Shown here piece after piece: positions 42,170 through 52,140 of a stretch of DNA of 64,000 bases. How positions within the stretch are numbered: the first letter of the stretch is position 1; each line of letters begins with the position of its first letter. The DNA is from Pseudanabaena galeata CCNP1313. Its GTDB lineage: Bacteria; Cyanobacteriota; Cyanobacteriia; Pseudanabaenales; Pseudanabaenaceae. The stretch spans positions 3,472,001 to 3,536,000 of the forward strand of contig NZ_CP112874.1 in NCBI RefSeq assembly GCF_029910235.1, written 5' to 3'. Under the pieces are notes generated by a model. It saw nothing but the letters and a program-made list of their open reading frames with translations. It had not been told where the DNA came from and ran no database searches. A program made the translations under genes and the position numbers.

Positions 42170-44398
42170 ATGTATGTAGAATGGCAGGGCTTTACGGAAG
42201 GCAGTTGGACAAGAGAAATTAACGTTAGGGATTTTATCCAAAAGAATTACACTCCCTATGAAGGATCTACCGAATTTCTAGTTGCACCAACCGCAAGAAC
42301 ACAGCAGCTTTGGCAGGAAGTCTTGGAACTAATGAAGCTAGAGCGCGAAAAAGGGGTATTGGATGTTGATACAAAGATTCCTACCGCGATCGCAGCCCAT
42401 GATGCGGGATATATTGATCGCGAACTAGAACAAATTGTGGGTTTACAAACCGATAAACCTCTAAAACGCGCCATCATGCCCTATGGCGGTATTCGTGTGG
42501 TTAAGGCTGGACTAGAAGCCTATGGTTATCAACTTGATCCCCAAACGGAAGAAGTTTTTACTAAATATCGTAAAACCCATAATGATGGTGTGTTTGACGC
42601 TTATACCAGTGAAATGCGAAAGGCAAGGAAATCGGGGATCATTACAGGTTTACCTGATGCCTATGGACGGGGACGGATCATTGGTGACTATCGCCGTGTG
42701 GCTCTATACGGGGTCGATCGCCTGATTGATGACAAAAAGACCCAGAAAGAATCTCTCGAATTAGATGTAATGGACGAAGAAACCATTCGTCTGCGTGAAG
42801 AACTCTCCGAACAAATTCGCGCTTTGTTTGAGCTAAAGGAAATGGCGGCTAAGTATGGCTTTGATATCGGTCGCCCTGCATTGACCGCAAAAGAAGCTGT
42901 GCAATGGCTGTATTTTGGCTATCTAGGTGCTGTCAAAGAACAAAATGGGGCTGCGATGTCCCTCGGTCGAGTTTCAACGTTTTTAGACATATATTTCGAG
43001 CGGGACTTGCGGAATGGTCTAACCACAGAAATTGAATTGCAAGAACTGATCGACCATTTTGTGATGAAGCTACGCATGGTAAGATTCTTGCGTACACCTG
43101 ACTACAATGCTCTGTTCTCAGGCGATCCCACATGGGTTACTGAAGTGATTGGCGGAATGAGTGCCGATGGTCGGACTTTAGTTACCAAATCTAGTTATCG
43201 ATTTTTGCATACGCTCTCAAATTTGGGGGCAGCTCCTGAGCCTAACTTAACGGTGCTTTGGTCAGAACATTTGCCTGAAAACTTCAAACAGTTTTGCGCC
43301 AAGATTTCCAGTGACACCAGTTCCATCCAGTATGAAAATGACGACTTGATGCGTCCCATTTATGGTGATGACTACGCGATCGCCTGTTGTGTGTCAGTAA
43401 TGCGAATTGGTAAGCAGATGCAATTCTTCGGGGCGAGGGTCAACCTTGCGAAGACTTTGCTCTATGCGATTAACGGTGGTAAAGATGAGAAGTCTGGGGA
43501 TCAAGTTGCGCCAAACTTCGCACCAATTACCAGTGAATATCTGGATTATCAAGAAGTTAATGATCGCTTGCAGCAAATGATGGGCTGGCTGGCGAAGGCA
43601 TACATCAATACGCTCAATGTCATTCACTATATGCATGACAAGTATTGCTACGAGCGGATCGAAATGGCGCTGCACGATCGCGATGTCTATCGAACCATGG
43701 CTTGTGGAATCGCTGGTTTGTCCGTAGTGACGGACTCGCTCTCGGCTATTAAATATGCCAAGGTGAAAGTGATTCGCAACGAGCAGGGCTTGGCAGTAGA
43801 TTACGAAACTGAAGGAGACTATCCTAAATATGGCAATAACGATGATCGCGTAGATAATATGGCGATCGACATCGTGGCAAGGTTCATGAATGAAATTCGC
43901 AAACATCCTACCTATCGCCATGCAGTGCCTACTCAATCCGTGCTGACCATTACTTCCAATGTGGTCTATGGCAAGAAAACAGGTAACACTCCCGATGGAC
44001 GGAGGGCTGGCGAACCCTTTGCCCCCGGAGCTAATCCGATGCATGGACGCGATATTTGCGGCGCAATCGCCTCGCTCTCATCGGTTGCTAAGCTCCCCTA
44101 TAGCGATTGTCAAGATGGTATCTCCAATACTTTCTCGATTGTGCCAATGGCTCTTGGTAGACAGGAAAGCGATCGCACTAATAATCTGGTTGGTTTGCTA
44201 GATGGCTATTTCCATGATGGCGGCCATCACATTAATGTGAATGCTCTGGATCGCAATACTTTACTGGATGCGATGGATCACCCTGAAAACTATCCACAAC
44301 TGACGATTCGGGTGTCGGGCTATGCGGTGAACTTCATTAAGCTCACCCGCGAGCAGCAATTGGATGTGATTAAGCGCACGTTCCACGAACGTGTCTAA
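42170..44398 (+). CDS. pflB: Pyruvate formate-lyase
   Basis: 742 residues. The two catalytic Cys are in [12 protein letters not shown], and the glycyl radical site is RVSGYAVNF near the C-terminus. RMAG-type blocks and [11 protein letters not shown] fit PflB. It splits pyruvate with CoA into acetyl-CoA and formate under anoxia. I use ATG 42170 ([13 protein letters not shown]) with GGAG at 42157-42160; the frame extends upstream to a TTG that is not needed. A hairpin then pflA follow. Confidence 0.96.
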   Translation: MYVEWQGFTEGSWTREINVRDFIQKNYTPYEGSTEFLVAPTARTQQLWQEVLELMKLEREKGVLDVDTKIPTAIAAHDAGYIDRELEQIVGLQTDKPLKRAIMPYGGIRVVKAGLEAYGYQLDPQTEEVFTKYRKTHNDGVFDAYTSEMRKARKSGIITGLPDAYGRGRIIGDYRRVALYGVDRLIDDKKTQKESLELDVMDEETIRLREELSEQIRALFELKEMAAKYGFDIGRPALTAKEAVQWLYFGYLGAVKEQNGAAMSLGRVSTFLDIYFERDLRNGLTTEIELQELIDHFVMKLRMVRFLRTPDYNALFSGDPTWVTEVIGGMSADGRTLVTKSSYRFLHTLSNLGAAPEPNLTVLWSEHLPENFKQFCAKISSDTSSIQYENDDLMRPIYGDDYAIACCVSVMRIGKQMQFFGARVNLAKTLLYAINGGKDEKSGDQVAPNFAPITSEYLDYQEVNDRLQQMMGWLAKAYINTLNVIHYMHDKYCYERIEMALHDRDVYRTMACGIAGLSVVTDSLSAIKYAKVKVIRNEQGLAVDYETEGDYPKYGNNDDRVDNMAIDIVARFMNEIRKHPTYRHAVPTQSVLTITSNVVYGKKTGNTPDGRRAGEPFAPGANPMHGRDICGAIASLSSVAKLPYSDCQDGISNTFSIVPMALGRQESDRTNNLVGLLDGYFHDGGHHINVNALDRNTLLDAMDHPENYPQLTIRVSGYAVNFIKLTREQQLDVIKRTFHERV

Positions 44399-44400
44399 TC

Positions 44401-44433
44401 TATAAAGAGTGCTGCAAGGCAGCACTCTTTATA
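44401..44433 (+). terminator. Hairpin between pflB and pflA
   Basis: TATAAAGAGTGCTGC-AAG-GCAGCACTCTTTATA, perfect 15-bp arms, 2 bp after the pflB stop. It may lower pflA expression relative to pflB or protect the pflB 3' end. Confidence 0.8.
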
Positions 44434-44453
44434 AAAATTACTTAGGAAATTCT

Positions 44454-45194
44454 ATGTCGGGAATTGGACGCATTCATTCGATTGAAACTTTTGGCACGGT
44501 GGACGGTCCTGGGATCAGATTTATTGTCTTTACTCAAGGCTGTCCCCTGCGCTGTCTCTACTGTCATAATCCAGACTGTCGCAGCGCCCATGATGGCAAA
44601 GAAGTCAGCGTTGATTATTTAATTGACGAGATCAAAAAATGTAAATCCTTCATTCGCAAAGGTGGCGTAACCGTCAGTGGTGGCGAACCTTTGATGCAGC
44701 CTGAATTTACAAGGGAAATATTTAAGCGTTGTCATGAGCTAGGTTTGCATACTGCCCTTGATACATCAGGTTACTGTGCGATCGAGGCAGCAAAATCAGT
44801 TCTCGAAGAAACTGACTTGGTTCTGCTGGATATCAAATCCTATATTCCTGAACTCTATTACAAAGTTACCAATGTTTCTATTGAGCCAACGCTAGCCCTA
44901 GCAAAACATCTCAGCGAAATTGGTAAACCAGTATGGATTCGGTTTGTCTTAGTGCCACATCTCACAGACAACGAGGAAAACATCAATCAACTTGCTGATT
45001 TCATCGCCACTTTGAAAAATATAGAAAGATTGGAAGTTCTGCCATTTCATAAAATGGGGGAATACAAATGGGAGCAGCTAGGCTTACCCTATTCCCTCAA
45101 AGACACACCACCAGCAACACCTGAACTAGTAAAACAGACGGTTGATATATTTCGCGATCGCGGAATTAATGCACTTGGGGCGGTGGGGCTTTAA
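44454..45194 (+). CDS. pflA: Pyruvate formate-lyase activating enzyme
   Basis: 246 residues from MSGIGRIHSIETFGTVDGPG. It is a radical SAM enzyme with cluster motif CPLRCLYCHNPDC (C-x3-C-x2-C), the SAM-binding VTVSGGEPLMQ and HTALDTSGY. It installs the glycyl radical on PflB. The start is ATG 44454 with AGGAAA 7 nt upstream; an in-frame upstream ATG falls in the hairpin. It is the partner of pflB directly upstream. Confidence 0.95.
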   Translation: MSGIGRIHSIETFGTVDGPGIRFIVFTQGCPLRCLYCHNPDCRSAHDGKEVSVDYLIDEIKKCKSFIRKGGVTVSGGEPLMQPEFTREIFKRCHELGLHTALDTSGYCAIEAAKSVLEETDLVLLDIKSYIPELYYKVTNVSIEPTLALAKHLSEIGKPVWIRFVLVPHLTDNEENINQLADFIATLKNIERLEVLPFHKMGEYKWEQLGLPYSLKDTPPATPELVKQTVDIFRDRGINALGAVGL

Positions 45195-45196
45195 TT

Positions 45197-45273
45197 AGCT
45201 TTTAGCTTTTAGCTTTTAGCTTTTAGCTTTTAGCTTTTAGCTTTTAGCTTTTAGCTTTTAGCTTTTAGCTTTT
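45197..45273. repeat. Tandem heptamer array AGCTTTT, 11 copies
   Basis: Eleven perfect units of 7 bp right after the pflA stop. It resembles the heptanucleotide STRR repeats known in cyanobacteria. Confidence 0.95.
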
Positions 45274-45333
45274 TCGTTTGGTAATGGGTGATTGGTGATT
45301 GGTAGCGGATTTTTAATTCTAGTGCAGTAAAAA

Positions 45334-45417
45334 GCTAACAGCTAACAGCTAACAGCTAACGGCTAACAGCTAACAGCTAACGGCTAAAAGCTAACGGCTA
45401 ACGGCTAAAAGCTAAAA
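45334..45417. repeat. Tandem heptamer array GCTAACA/GCTAACG/GCTAAAA, 12 copies
   Basis: Twelve 7-bp units with variable last two bases, roughly the inverse complement of the AGCTTTT array 60 bp upstream. It ends 32 bp before the adhE start. The two arrays could pair into a long imperfect stem. Confidence 0.95.
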
Positions 45418-45448
45418 GCCCAAAAACAAAAATGAGGAGTATTTACAA

Positions 45449-48040
45449 ATGAAAGTTACAAATGTCGAAGAATTGGAATTGTTGATTCAGCGCGTAAAAG
45501 TTGCTCAAGCTGAATATGCTACTTTTACTCAAGAACAGGTCGATCGCATTTTTAAACAGGCTGCTCTAGCGGCAAACGCGGCGCGGATTCCTTTGGCAAA
45601 GGCGGCGGTGAAGGAATCGGGAATGGGTGTAATTGAAGATAAGGCGATCAAGAATCACTTTGCCTCGGAAATGATTTACAACAAGTACAAGAATGATAAA
45701 ACTTGCGGTGTGATTGAATCGGACAAGCATTTTGGCTATGAGCGCATTGCTGAACCCGTGGGGATTTTGGCGGGGATCGTTCCTGTCACCAATCCCACTT
45801 CAACCGCGATTTTTAAATCTTTGATTGCTTTAAAAACCAGAAATGGCATTATCTTCTCGCCCCATCCTCGTGCTAAAGAATGCTCGATCGCTGCTGCTAG
45901 GATCGTTCTTAATGCAGCCGTAGCTGCGGGTGCGCCCCCAGATATTATTGGCTGGATTGATGAGCCGACCGTGCCGCTATCTCAGGCTTTGATGCAAAAT
46001 CCGAATATCAAGTTGATTTTGGCTACGGGGGGACCGGGAATGGTCAAGGCAGCCTATTCTTCGGGACATCCTTCGATCGGTGTGGGGGCTGGGAATACGC
46101 CCGCGATTATCGATGAAACCGCGCATATTCAGATGGCAGTCAGTTCGATCATTCTCAGTAAAACCTTTGACAATGGCACGATTTGCGCTTCCGAGCAGTC
46201 GGTGGTGGTAGTTGATGCAATTTATGAGACGGTGCGAGAGGAATTTATTAAGCGCGGTGCGTATTTTCTTAATGAAACTGAACGAGATCTAGTTCGTAAT
46301 GTAATTCTTACCGATGGACATTTGAATGCGGCGATCGTCGGACAAACGGTAATTAAAATCGCTGAAGTTGCAGGATTTGCGATCCCCGAAAATACGAGGG
46401 TTTTGATTGGAGAAGTTGAAGCAATTTCTAAAGAAGAACCCTTTGCCTATGAGAAGCTTTCGCCAATCCTTGCCATGTATCGCGCTCAGGATTTCCATGA
46501 TGCTGTGGACAAAGCTGAGAAGCTAGTTTTATTTGGAGGGCATGGACATACTTCGGTTCTATATACCGCCGCTAGTAATCAAGACCATATCCGCTATTTT
46601 GAGCATAAGCTGGAAACATCGCGAGTGTTGATTAATACCCCCGCTTCACAAGGGGCGATCGGAGATTTGTATAATTTCCGTCTCGATCCTTCGCTAACAT
46701 TGGGTTGCGGTAGCTGGGGCGGTAACTCGATTTCTGCAAACGTGACTCCTCACCATTTACTGAATATCAAAACCGCCGCCGAACGTCGCGAAAATATGCT
46801 CTGGTTTCGCATCCCACCAAAAATTTACTTCAAAGCTGGCTGCTTGCCTGTCGCTTTGCGGGATCTCATGGGCAGACAACGCGCATTGATCGTCACCGAT
46901 CGCCCTTTGTTTGAATTAGGCTTAACCAAAGAAGTCACCGATAGCTTAGAAGAAATCGGTATCGCTCACTATACTTTTTATGATGTCGAACCCGATCCTT
47001 CCCTTGCCACAGTCCGTAAGGGTTTAGCGATCTGCAACAGTTTCCATCCTGATGTAATTATTGCCTTTGGTGGTGGTTCGCCGATGGATGCCGCCAAAAT
47101 CATGTGGCTGATGTACGAACATCCCGATATCGAATTTGAAGGCTTGGCGATGCGATTTATGGATATTCGCAAACGGGTGTATGAACTTCCTCCTTTGGGT
47201 GCAAAAGCGATGATGGTTGCAGTTCCCACCACGTCGGGAACTGGTTCGGAAGTTACGCCTTTTGCGGTCGTCACCGATGAGAAAACAGGCATTAAGTATC
47301 CGCTTGCCGACTATGCCCTGACCCCCAATATGGCGATCGTCGATCCTGAATTGACGATGAATATTCCCAAACGCTTAACGGCTTATGGCGGTATTGATGC
47401 CCTCACCCATGCGATCGAGTCTTACGTTTCCGTACTTGCCTCGGAATATACCAATGGCTTAGCTCTGGAAGCAATTCGTTTGTTGTTCAAATATCTACCT
47501 AGCGCTTATAACAATGGAGCCAAAGATCCCAAAGCAAGGGAAAAAGTGCATTACGCCGCTACGATCGCAGGCATGGCTTTTGCCAATGCCTTCTTAGGAG
47601 TATGTCACTCGATCGCCCACCAATTGGGCGGCACTTGTCATATTGCTCACGGGCTAGCCAACGCGCTGATGATCTCCCATGTGATTCGTTACAACGCCAC
47701 CGACACGCCCTTTAAGCAAGCGATCTTTTCTCAAAATAAGTATCCCAATAGTAAATGGCGCTATGCCCAGATTGCTAATTACCTAAATTTGGGTGGTGAT
47801 ACCGATGATGAGAAGGTGGAATTATTGATCGCGGCGATCGAAGATCTTAAGCGTCAAGTGGATATTCCTGCCACGATTAAAGATGCTCTCTTGGAGCAAG
47901 GTACGGGTGAAGAATTCTTCATGACCCATGTAGAAGATATGGCTGATCATGCCTTTGACGATCAATGTACGGGTGCGAATCCTCGATATCCCTTAATTGC
48001 TGATCTTAAGCAGTTAATGATCCAAGCTTATTATGGCTAA
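45449..48040 (+). CDS. adhE: Bifunctional aldehyde-alcohol dehydrogenase
   Basis: An 863-residue AdhE. The N-terminal aldehyde dehydrogenase half (about 1-440) has the catalytic Cys in NGTICASEQSVVV, plus GAGNTPA. The C-terminal iron alcohol dehydrogenase half has GGGSPMDAAKIMW, FAVVTDEKTGIKYPLADYAL and the iron ligands in ALTHAIESYVS...CHSIAHQLGG...HGLANA. It reduces acetyl-CoA to ethanol, regenerating NAD+. It forms a fermentation unit with pflB-pflA. The leader carries a GAGGAG Shine-Dalgarno. Confidence 0.96.
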   Translation: MKVTNVEELELLIQRVKVAQAEYATFTQEQVDRIFKQAALAANAARIPLAKAAVKESGMGVIEDKAIKNHFASEMIYNKYKNDKTCGVIESDKHFGYERIAEPVGILAGIVPVTNPTSTAIFKSLIALKTRNGIIFSPHPRAKECSIAAARIVLNAAVAAGAPPDIIGWIDEPTVPLSQALMQNPNIKLILATGGPGMVKAAYSSGHPSIGVGAGNTPAIIDETAHIQMAVSSIILSKTFDNGTICASEQSVVVVDAIYETVREEFIKRGAYFLNETERDLVRNVILTDGHLNAAIVGQTVIKIAEVAGFAIPENTRVLIGEVEAISKEEPFAYEKLSPILAMYRAQDFHDAVDKAEKLVLFGGHGHTSVLYTAASNQDHIRYFEHKLETSRVLINTPASQGAIGDLYNFRLDPSLTLGCGSWGGNSISANVTPHHLLNIKTAAERRENMLWFRIPPKIYFKAGCLPVALRDLMGRQRALIVTDRPLFELGLTKEVTDSLEEIGIAHYTFYDVEPDPSLATVRKGLAICNSFHPDVIIAFGGGSPMDAAKIMWLMYEHPDIEFEGLAMRFMDIRKRVYELPPLGAKAMMVAVPTTSGTGSEVTPFAVVTDEKTGIKYPLADYALTPNMAIVDPELTMNIPKRLTAYGGIDALTHAIESYVSVLASEYTNGLALEAIRLLFKYLPSAYNNGAKDPKAREKVHYAATIAGMAFANAFLGVCHSIAHQLGGTCHIAHGLANALMISHVIRYNATDTPFKQAIFSQNKYPNSKWRYAQIANYLNLGGDTDDEKVELLIAAIEDLKRQVDIPATIKDALLEQGTGEEFFMTHVEDMADHAFDDQCTGANPRYPLIADLKQLMIQAYYG

Positions 48041-48058
48041 GCTTCGCTAAAGCCAATC

Positions 48059-48099
48059 AAGCAAATCACGACCGAGCAAGGCTCGGTCGTGATTTGCTT
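48059..48099. terminator. Bidirectional terminator between adhE and lpxA
   Basis: AAGCAAATCACGACCGAGC-AAG-inverse with 19-bp arms. It abuts the lpxA stop codon. Confidence 0.85.
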
Positions 48100-48941
48100 T
48101 AATCCCGATCTTCTTCGATGCGACTTGCACCTTTTTCATAGAGCTTACAAATGCCTCGACGACTATTCTTGATGAAACTACAAAATAATTGAATATCAGG
48201 ATTGTTGGCGAATTCGGGATCTGACTCTAGAAATTCGATCGCTTGAGTTCGATTGCGATCGGACTTATAGATCACTTCATAGGCGGAGAGAATAGAGCGG
48301 CGGCGATCGTGGCTAAACCCATTGCGGCGTAAACCAAGGCGATTGAGTCCAAATACCATATTTGTGTCCACAGCCATGCAGTAGGGAGGCACATCCATGC
48401 CAAGGCGAGTTTGTCCACGAATCATCGCATAGGAACCGATGCGCGTAAATTGATGTACTACTGAGTCCCCACCCATAAAGGCATAGTCATGTACTTCCAC
48501 ATAACCTGCCAACAACACATTATTTACTAAAATTACGCGATCGCCGATCGCACAGTTATGAGCTACATGAGCGCCTGTAAAAAACAAATTATCATTGCCA
48601 ATGGTTGTGGCTGAGCCTTCCTTAGTGCCGCGATTGACCGTCACATATTCTCGCAACACATTGCGATCGCCGATTTCCACAAAACTAATTGCGCCTTTGT
48701 AAGAAGTATCCTGAGGCTCCGAGCCAACGATCGCACCATAGCCAATTTGGTTGTCATTGCCGATTTTAGTATGCCCTGTGATGATTGCTCTAGCGCGAAT
48801 CTCGCAGCGATCGCCAATCTCCACAAATTCGTCAATAATGACATCGGCTCCAATAGATGTACCCTCACCAATTTTGGCATGGGGATGAACGATGGCGCGA
48901 GGATGGATCGTGATATTAGGATTTGGTTTGGTGTTTGGCAT
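48099..48941 (-). CDS. lpxA: UDP-N-acetylglucosamine acyltransferase
   Basis: A 280-residue left-handed beta-helix protein. Hexapeptide repeats begin HPRAIVHPHAKIGEGTSIGA; the catalytic His is in GAHVAHNCAIGD, and GDSVVHQFTRIGSYAMI and GLNRLGLRRNGFS are the LpxA signatures. It starts lipid A synthesis with a 3-hydroxyacyl-ACP donor. Other lpx genes are not in the window. The C-terminus has the usual helical acyl-group part. Confidence 0.93.
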   Translation of the reverse strand: MPNTKPNPNITIHPRAIVHPHAKIGEGTSIGADVIIDEFVEIGDRCEIRARAIITGHTKIGNDNQIGYGAIVGSEPQDTSYKGAISFVEIGDRNVLREYVTVNRGTKEGSATTIGNDNLFFTGAHVAHNCAIGDRVILVNNVLLAGYVEVHDYAFMGGDSVVHQFTRIGSYAMIRGQTRLGMDVPPYCMAVDTNMVFGLNRLGLRRNGFSHDRRRSILSAYEVIYKSDRNRTQAIEFLESDPEFANNPDIQLFCSFIKNSRRGICKLYEKGASRIEEDRD

Positions 48942-49022
48942 TGAAATAGCGGTCTATATGCTGGGGCGCTAGAAAACAATCAATAGTCTATCGCAATCAT
49001 TGGCAAAGTACCCAGAATTTGA

Positions 49023-49053
49023 AGATTTGCCGCGCCGTAGGCGCGGCAAATCT
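49023..49053. repeat. Hairpin with GCGCC core
   Basis: AGATTTGCCGCGCC-GTA-inverse, perfect 14-bp arms, upstream of lpxA and downstream of the kinase gene. Confidence 0.7.
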
Positions 49054-49068
49054 CTATGGATAGCCATA

Positions 49069-49113
49069 CCAAAAAATTAGAGGCAGCGCGAAGCGCTGCC
49101 TCTAATTTTTTGG
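49069..49113 (-). terminator. Hairpin after the hybrid kinase gene
   Basis: CCAAAAAATTAGAGGCAGCG...-GAA-inverse, perfect 21-bp arms at 49069-49089 and 49093-49113, 2 bp from the stop. Confidence 0.85.
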
Positions 49114-49115
49114 GT

Positions 49116-52058
49116 TTAGTTTGCTAAGACTCCTAATTTATAGAGTCTTTGGACAATTTCTTCTAGAAGTTGCGTGTAACTATAATTAGTCTTTTGCAGG
49201 ATTTTTTGGAATGAGCCACTTAGACGAATGCAGTCTGCATTTGTTAAATCTTTAGCGGTAATGATGATAATTGGAATTGGTGGAGTGTTATATCGTAGCC
49301 TTAGCAGATGAATAAATTCAAAGCCATCACTATTTGGCATCATCAGATCGAGCAAAATTATTTGAGGTAGTTGATGCATCATTGATTCTAAAGCGACATG
49401 CCCATCTTGAGCCTCTGAAACAACACAACCCTCCTTTTCCAGAATTCGCTTCAACATGGCTCTAGTATTGGAATCATCTTCAATCACTAATACTGAAATC
49501 TTAGAATTTTGCTCAGTACGGTATTTATCAATGATTGAAATCAAGCGATCGCGATCGATCGGTTTAAACAAATAATCATTGGCTCCAATTTCATAGCTTT
49601 GATGGGTTTCGTCATTATCACTAATTGTTAGCAAAATAATCGGAATTCCAGAAGTTAAAGGTTGTGACTTCAATTCCTTCAGCATTTCCCATCCACGCAT
49701 AGAGGGAGTTTGCATATCTACAATAATCGCATCAGGTAAGATTTGATAGACTAATTTCATCGCGTTTTCTCCACTCAAGGATGAGTAGATAGAAACTCCC
49801 AGATGATTAAGAGAGGAATGGGTACTTTGATGAATCATCGGATCATCAGAAATCACTAAGATCGCGGGGTGCTTTTGCTGCGAATCGTCTGCTTTGTTTG
49901 ATAGAGATTGAGGTAATATCGATAAATTAGGCGAGGAATTCTGTCCTTTTGTGGGTAAGTTTTTGATTGCTCTTTCGCAATCTACAGGTAAGCAAATCGT
50001 GAAAGTGGAACCTTGTCCTAATTCGCTGGTTACTGAAATATCACCATTCATCATTTGGCAAAGACGATGACTAATGGCAAGCCCTAGTCCTGTCCCACCA
50101 TATTGCCTTGTTGTGGAGCTATCAGCTTGGTTGAATGGCTGAAACAGTCTTTGTAGATTTGCTGGACTAATTCCTATACCCGTGTCACTAATCGTGAAGC
50201 AAAAAAATTCTCCCTGAACATAATTGTGGCGATTTACCTGAATTTTAATTTCTCCAGATTTTGTAAACTTACAGGCATTACTTAGAATATTTAAGAGAAC
50301 TTGTCGCAGGCGCGTCATATCGGCGCGAATCTCCCCAAGTTGGAGATCGCATTCTATCTCTAGACGATTATTGTTTTTGAGTAACAATGGCTGAATCGTT
50401 TTACTGGTATCGAAAATTAGCATTGGCACATCAAAATCATCGTAATAAATTTCTAATTTACCCGCTTCGATTTTGGTCATATCCAAAATGTCATTAATCA
50501 AATCTAGTAAATGCTTGCCAGAACGATAAATTTTCTGGAGATCATCCTTAAAATCATCTAATCCCAATAAAGCCGCATCTTCCTCCAACATTTCACTGTA
50601 GCCAATGATTGCATTTAGCGGTGTGCGTAACTCATGGCTCATATTGGCGACAAAGGTGCTTTTAGTGCGACTGGCTTCTAAGGCGCGATCGCGAGCCAGT
50701 GCAAGTTCTTCATTCACTAAGCGAAGTGTTTCTTCATCCCGCTTACGACGCATTAATATCCCTAACTGCATGGCGATCGCCCCGATTAAGCCCACTAGTT
50801 GTTGATCGCGATCGTTGGGAATTCTGGTAAAAAAAACCATAATCGAGACTACATTGGTGTCGGCACTGACGGGAATTGCTAAACCCGATCGCAAACCACA
50901 TTCTAAAGCGGGATATTTGCGTAAAAAGTTAGATTCTGCCTCCAGAGAAATATCCCAAATCCACTCTGGTCTTTGATTTTCCCAAACTCTTCCTGGAAAA
51001 CCAAGCCCTGTGGAGAAAGAGATTCTCTCACTGATTTGACGGAAATTTCCCAAGCCATCTATACTGCTGTACCATGCGGGGCTACAGATCAAATGCTCAT
51101 TCCCCGCAGGTATCCATGCTTCACCATAGTCCCATCCCGTAAATTGACAAATTTTGGTGAGAGCAACTTCTAGCGCTGTTTGAAAATCATTAGCAGCACT
51201 AATTTCTAAGGTTAAGCATTGCAATAATTGTGATTCTTCTTCCGCCCGCTTGCGTTGAGAAATATCCTGTACAGTACCTTCAAATCCGATCAGAGTGCCA
51301 TCAAAATTCCTAACTGCGCGTACATTTTCTGAAATCCAGATTTTTGTGCCATCACGGCGATAAACCTGAGACTCAAAATTAGAAACGGTATCATGGGTAC
51401 GCAAAACATTAATAAATTCTTGACGGCGTAATGGATTGACATAAATCTGATTGGCAATATTCGTAACATTACTAATCAGAGACTCCGCCGAAGGATAACC
51501 ATAAATCTGAGCCAACATGGAATTGGCGATCAGATAACGTCCATCAATCGTCGTCTGGAAAATCCCCTCGATCGCATTCTCAAAAATGCCCTGATACCTA
51601 GCTTCAGCATTTTCGAGGTCGTTACGCAGTTTGGAAGTTCTTAATTGCAATAATTTGTGAATTTCGGTCGCCTGCTGCACGACTTCCACTAAATCTTCTA
51701 CCTTGAAAGGCTTAGTAATGTATTTAAAAACTTTTGATTGATTAATTGCTTCCACCAAATCGTCAACATCAGTGTGAGCAGTCAGAATGATTCGTAACGT
51801 ATCAGGATAATGATCTGCAACTTGACTCAAAAACTCAGTCCCCGACATCATGGGCATTCGCTGATCGGAGACGATTACCGCAATGTCTGGTTCATTCGCT
51901 AAAATTGCCAAAGCCTCAAACCCATTTTTAGCTAGCAGGATCAGATGACTTCGATGAAAAATACGTTGAAGCAAGTCTAAGTTATCTTCTTCATCATCCA
52001 CGATCAACAACTTATTGCGTGATTTTTTACTTTGTTTATTTTCTGGTGAACTATGCAT
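49116..52058 (-). CDS. Hybrid histidine kinase: REC-PAS-GAF-HisKA-HATPase-REC-REC
   Basis: A 980-residue cytoplasmic sensor kinase. An N-terminal receiver (about 15-135; Asp in IAVIVSDQRMPMMS) is followed by PAS (about 150-270, GIFENAIEGIFQTTIDGRYL) and GAF. HisKA has the phospho-His block FVANMSHELRTPLNAIIGYS; HATPase has the N-box, G1 ISDTGIGISP and GGTGLGLAIS. Two C-terminal receivers have Asp in DAIIVDMQTPSM and QIILLDLMMPNS. No membrane segment. The signal and output gene are not evident from the neighbours. Confidence 0.93.
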   Translation of the reverse strand: MHSSPENKQSKKSRNKLLIVDDEEDNLDLLQRIFHRSHLILLAKNGFEALAILANEPDIAVIVSDQRMPMMSGTEFLSQVADHYPDTLRIILTAHTDVDDLVEAINQSKVFKYITKPFKVEDLVEVVQQATEIHKLLQLRTSKLRNDLENAEARYQGIFENAIEGIFQTTIDGRYLIANSMLAQIYGYPSAESLISNVTNIANQIYVNPLRRQEFINVLRTHDTVSNFESQVYRRDGTKIWISENVRAVRNFDGTLIGFEGTVQDISQRKRAEEESQLLQCLTLEISAANDFQTALEVALTKICQFTGWDYGEAWIPAGNEHLICSPAWYSSIDGLGNFRQISERISFSTGLGFPGRVWENQRPEWIWDISLEAESNFLRKYPALECGLRSGLAIPVSADTNVVSIMVFFTRIPNDRDQQLVGLIGAIAMQLGILMRRKRDEETLRLVNEELALARDRALEASRTKSTFVANMSHELRTPLNAIIGYSEMLEEDAALLGLDDFKDDLQKIYRSGKHLLDLINDILDMTKIEAGKLEIYYDDFDVPMLIFDTSKTIQPLLLKNNNRLEIECDLQLGEIRADMTRLRQVLLNILSNACKFTKSGEIKIQVNRHNYVQGEFFCFTISDTGIGISPANLQRLFQPFNQADSSTTRQYGGTGLGLAISHRLCQMMNGDISVTSELGQGSTFTICLPVDCERAIKNLPTKGQNSSPNLSILPQSLSNKADDSQQKHPAILVISDDPMIHQSTHSSLNHLGVSIYSSLSGENAMKLVYQILPDAIIVDMQTPSMRGWEMLKELKSQPLTSGIPIILLTISDNDETHQSYEIGANDYLFKPIDRDRLISIIDKYRTEQNSKISVLVIEDDSNTRAMLKRILEKEGCVVSEAQDGHVALESMMHQLPQIILLDLMMPNSDGFEFIHLLRLRYNTPPIPIIIITAKDLTNADCIRLSGSFQKILQKTNYSYTQLLEEIVQRLYKLGVLAN

Positions 52059-52140
52059 GTATGTGGTTACGAAGATGTTTTCACATTAAAATAAGCGACT
52101 AGTCTTAGGCTGATATCTCTAGTAATTTAAACAAAAATAT

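Noticed and set aside
43394-44044. A 216-residue ORF on the minus strand inside pflB
   Set aside because: It is antisense to a conserved gene and its sequence mirrors pflB codons. No Shine-Dalgarno or family resemblance.
45197-45417. A CRISPR array
   Set aside because: Units are 7-bp tandem repeats without spacers; no cas genes are present.
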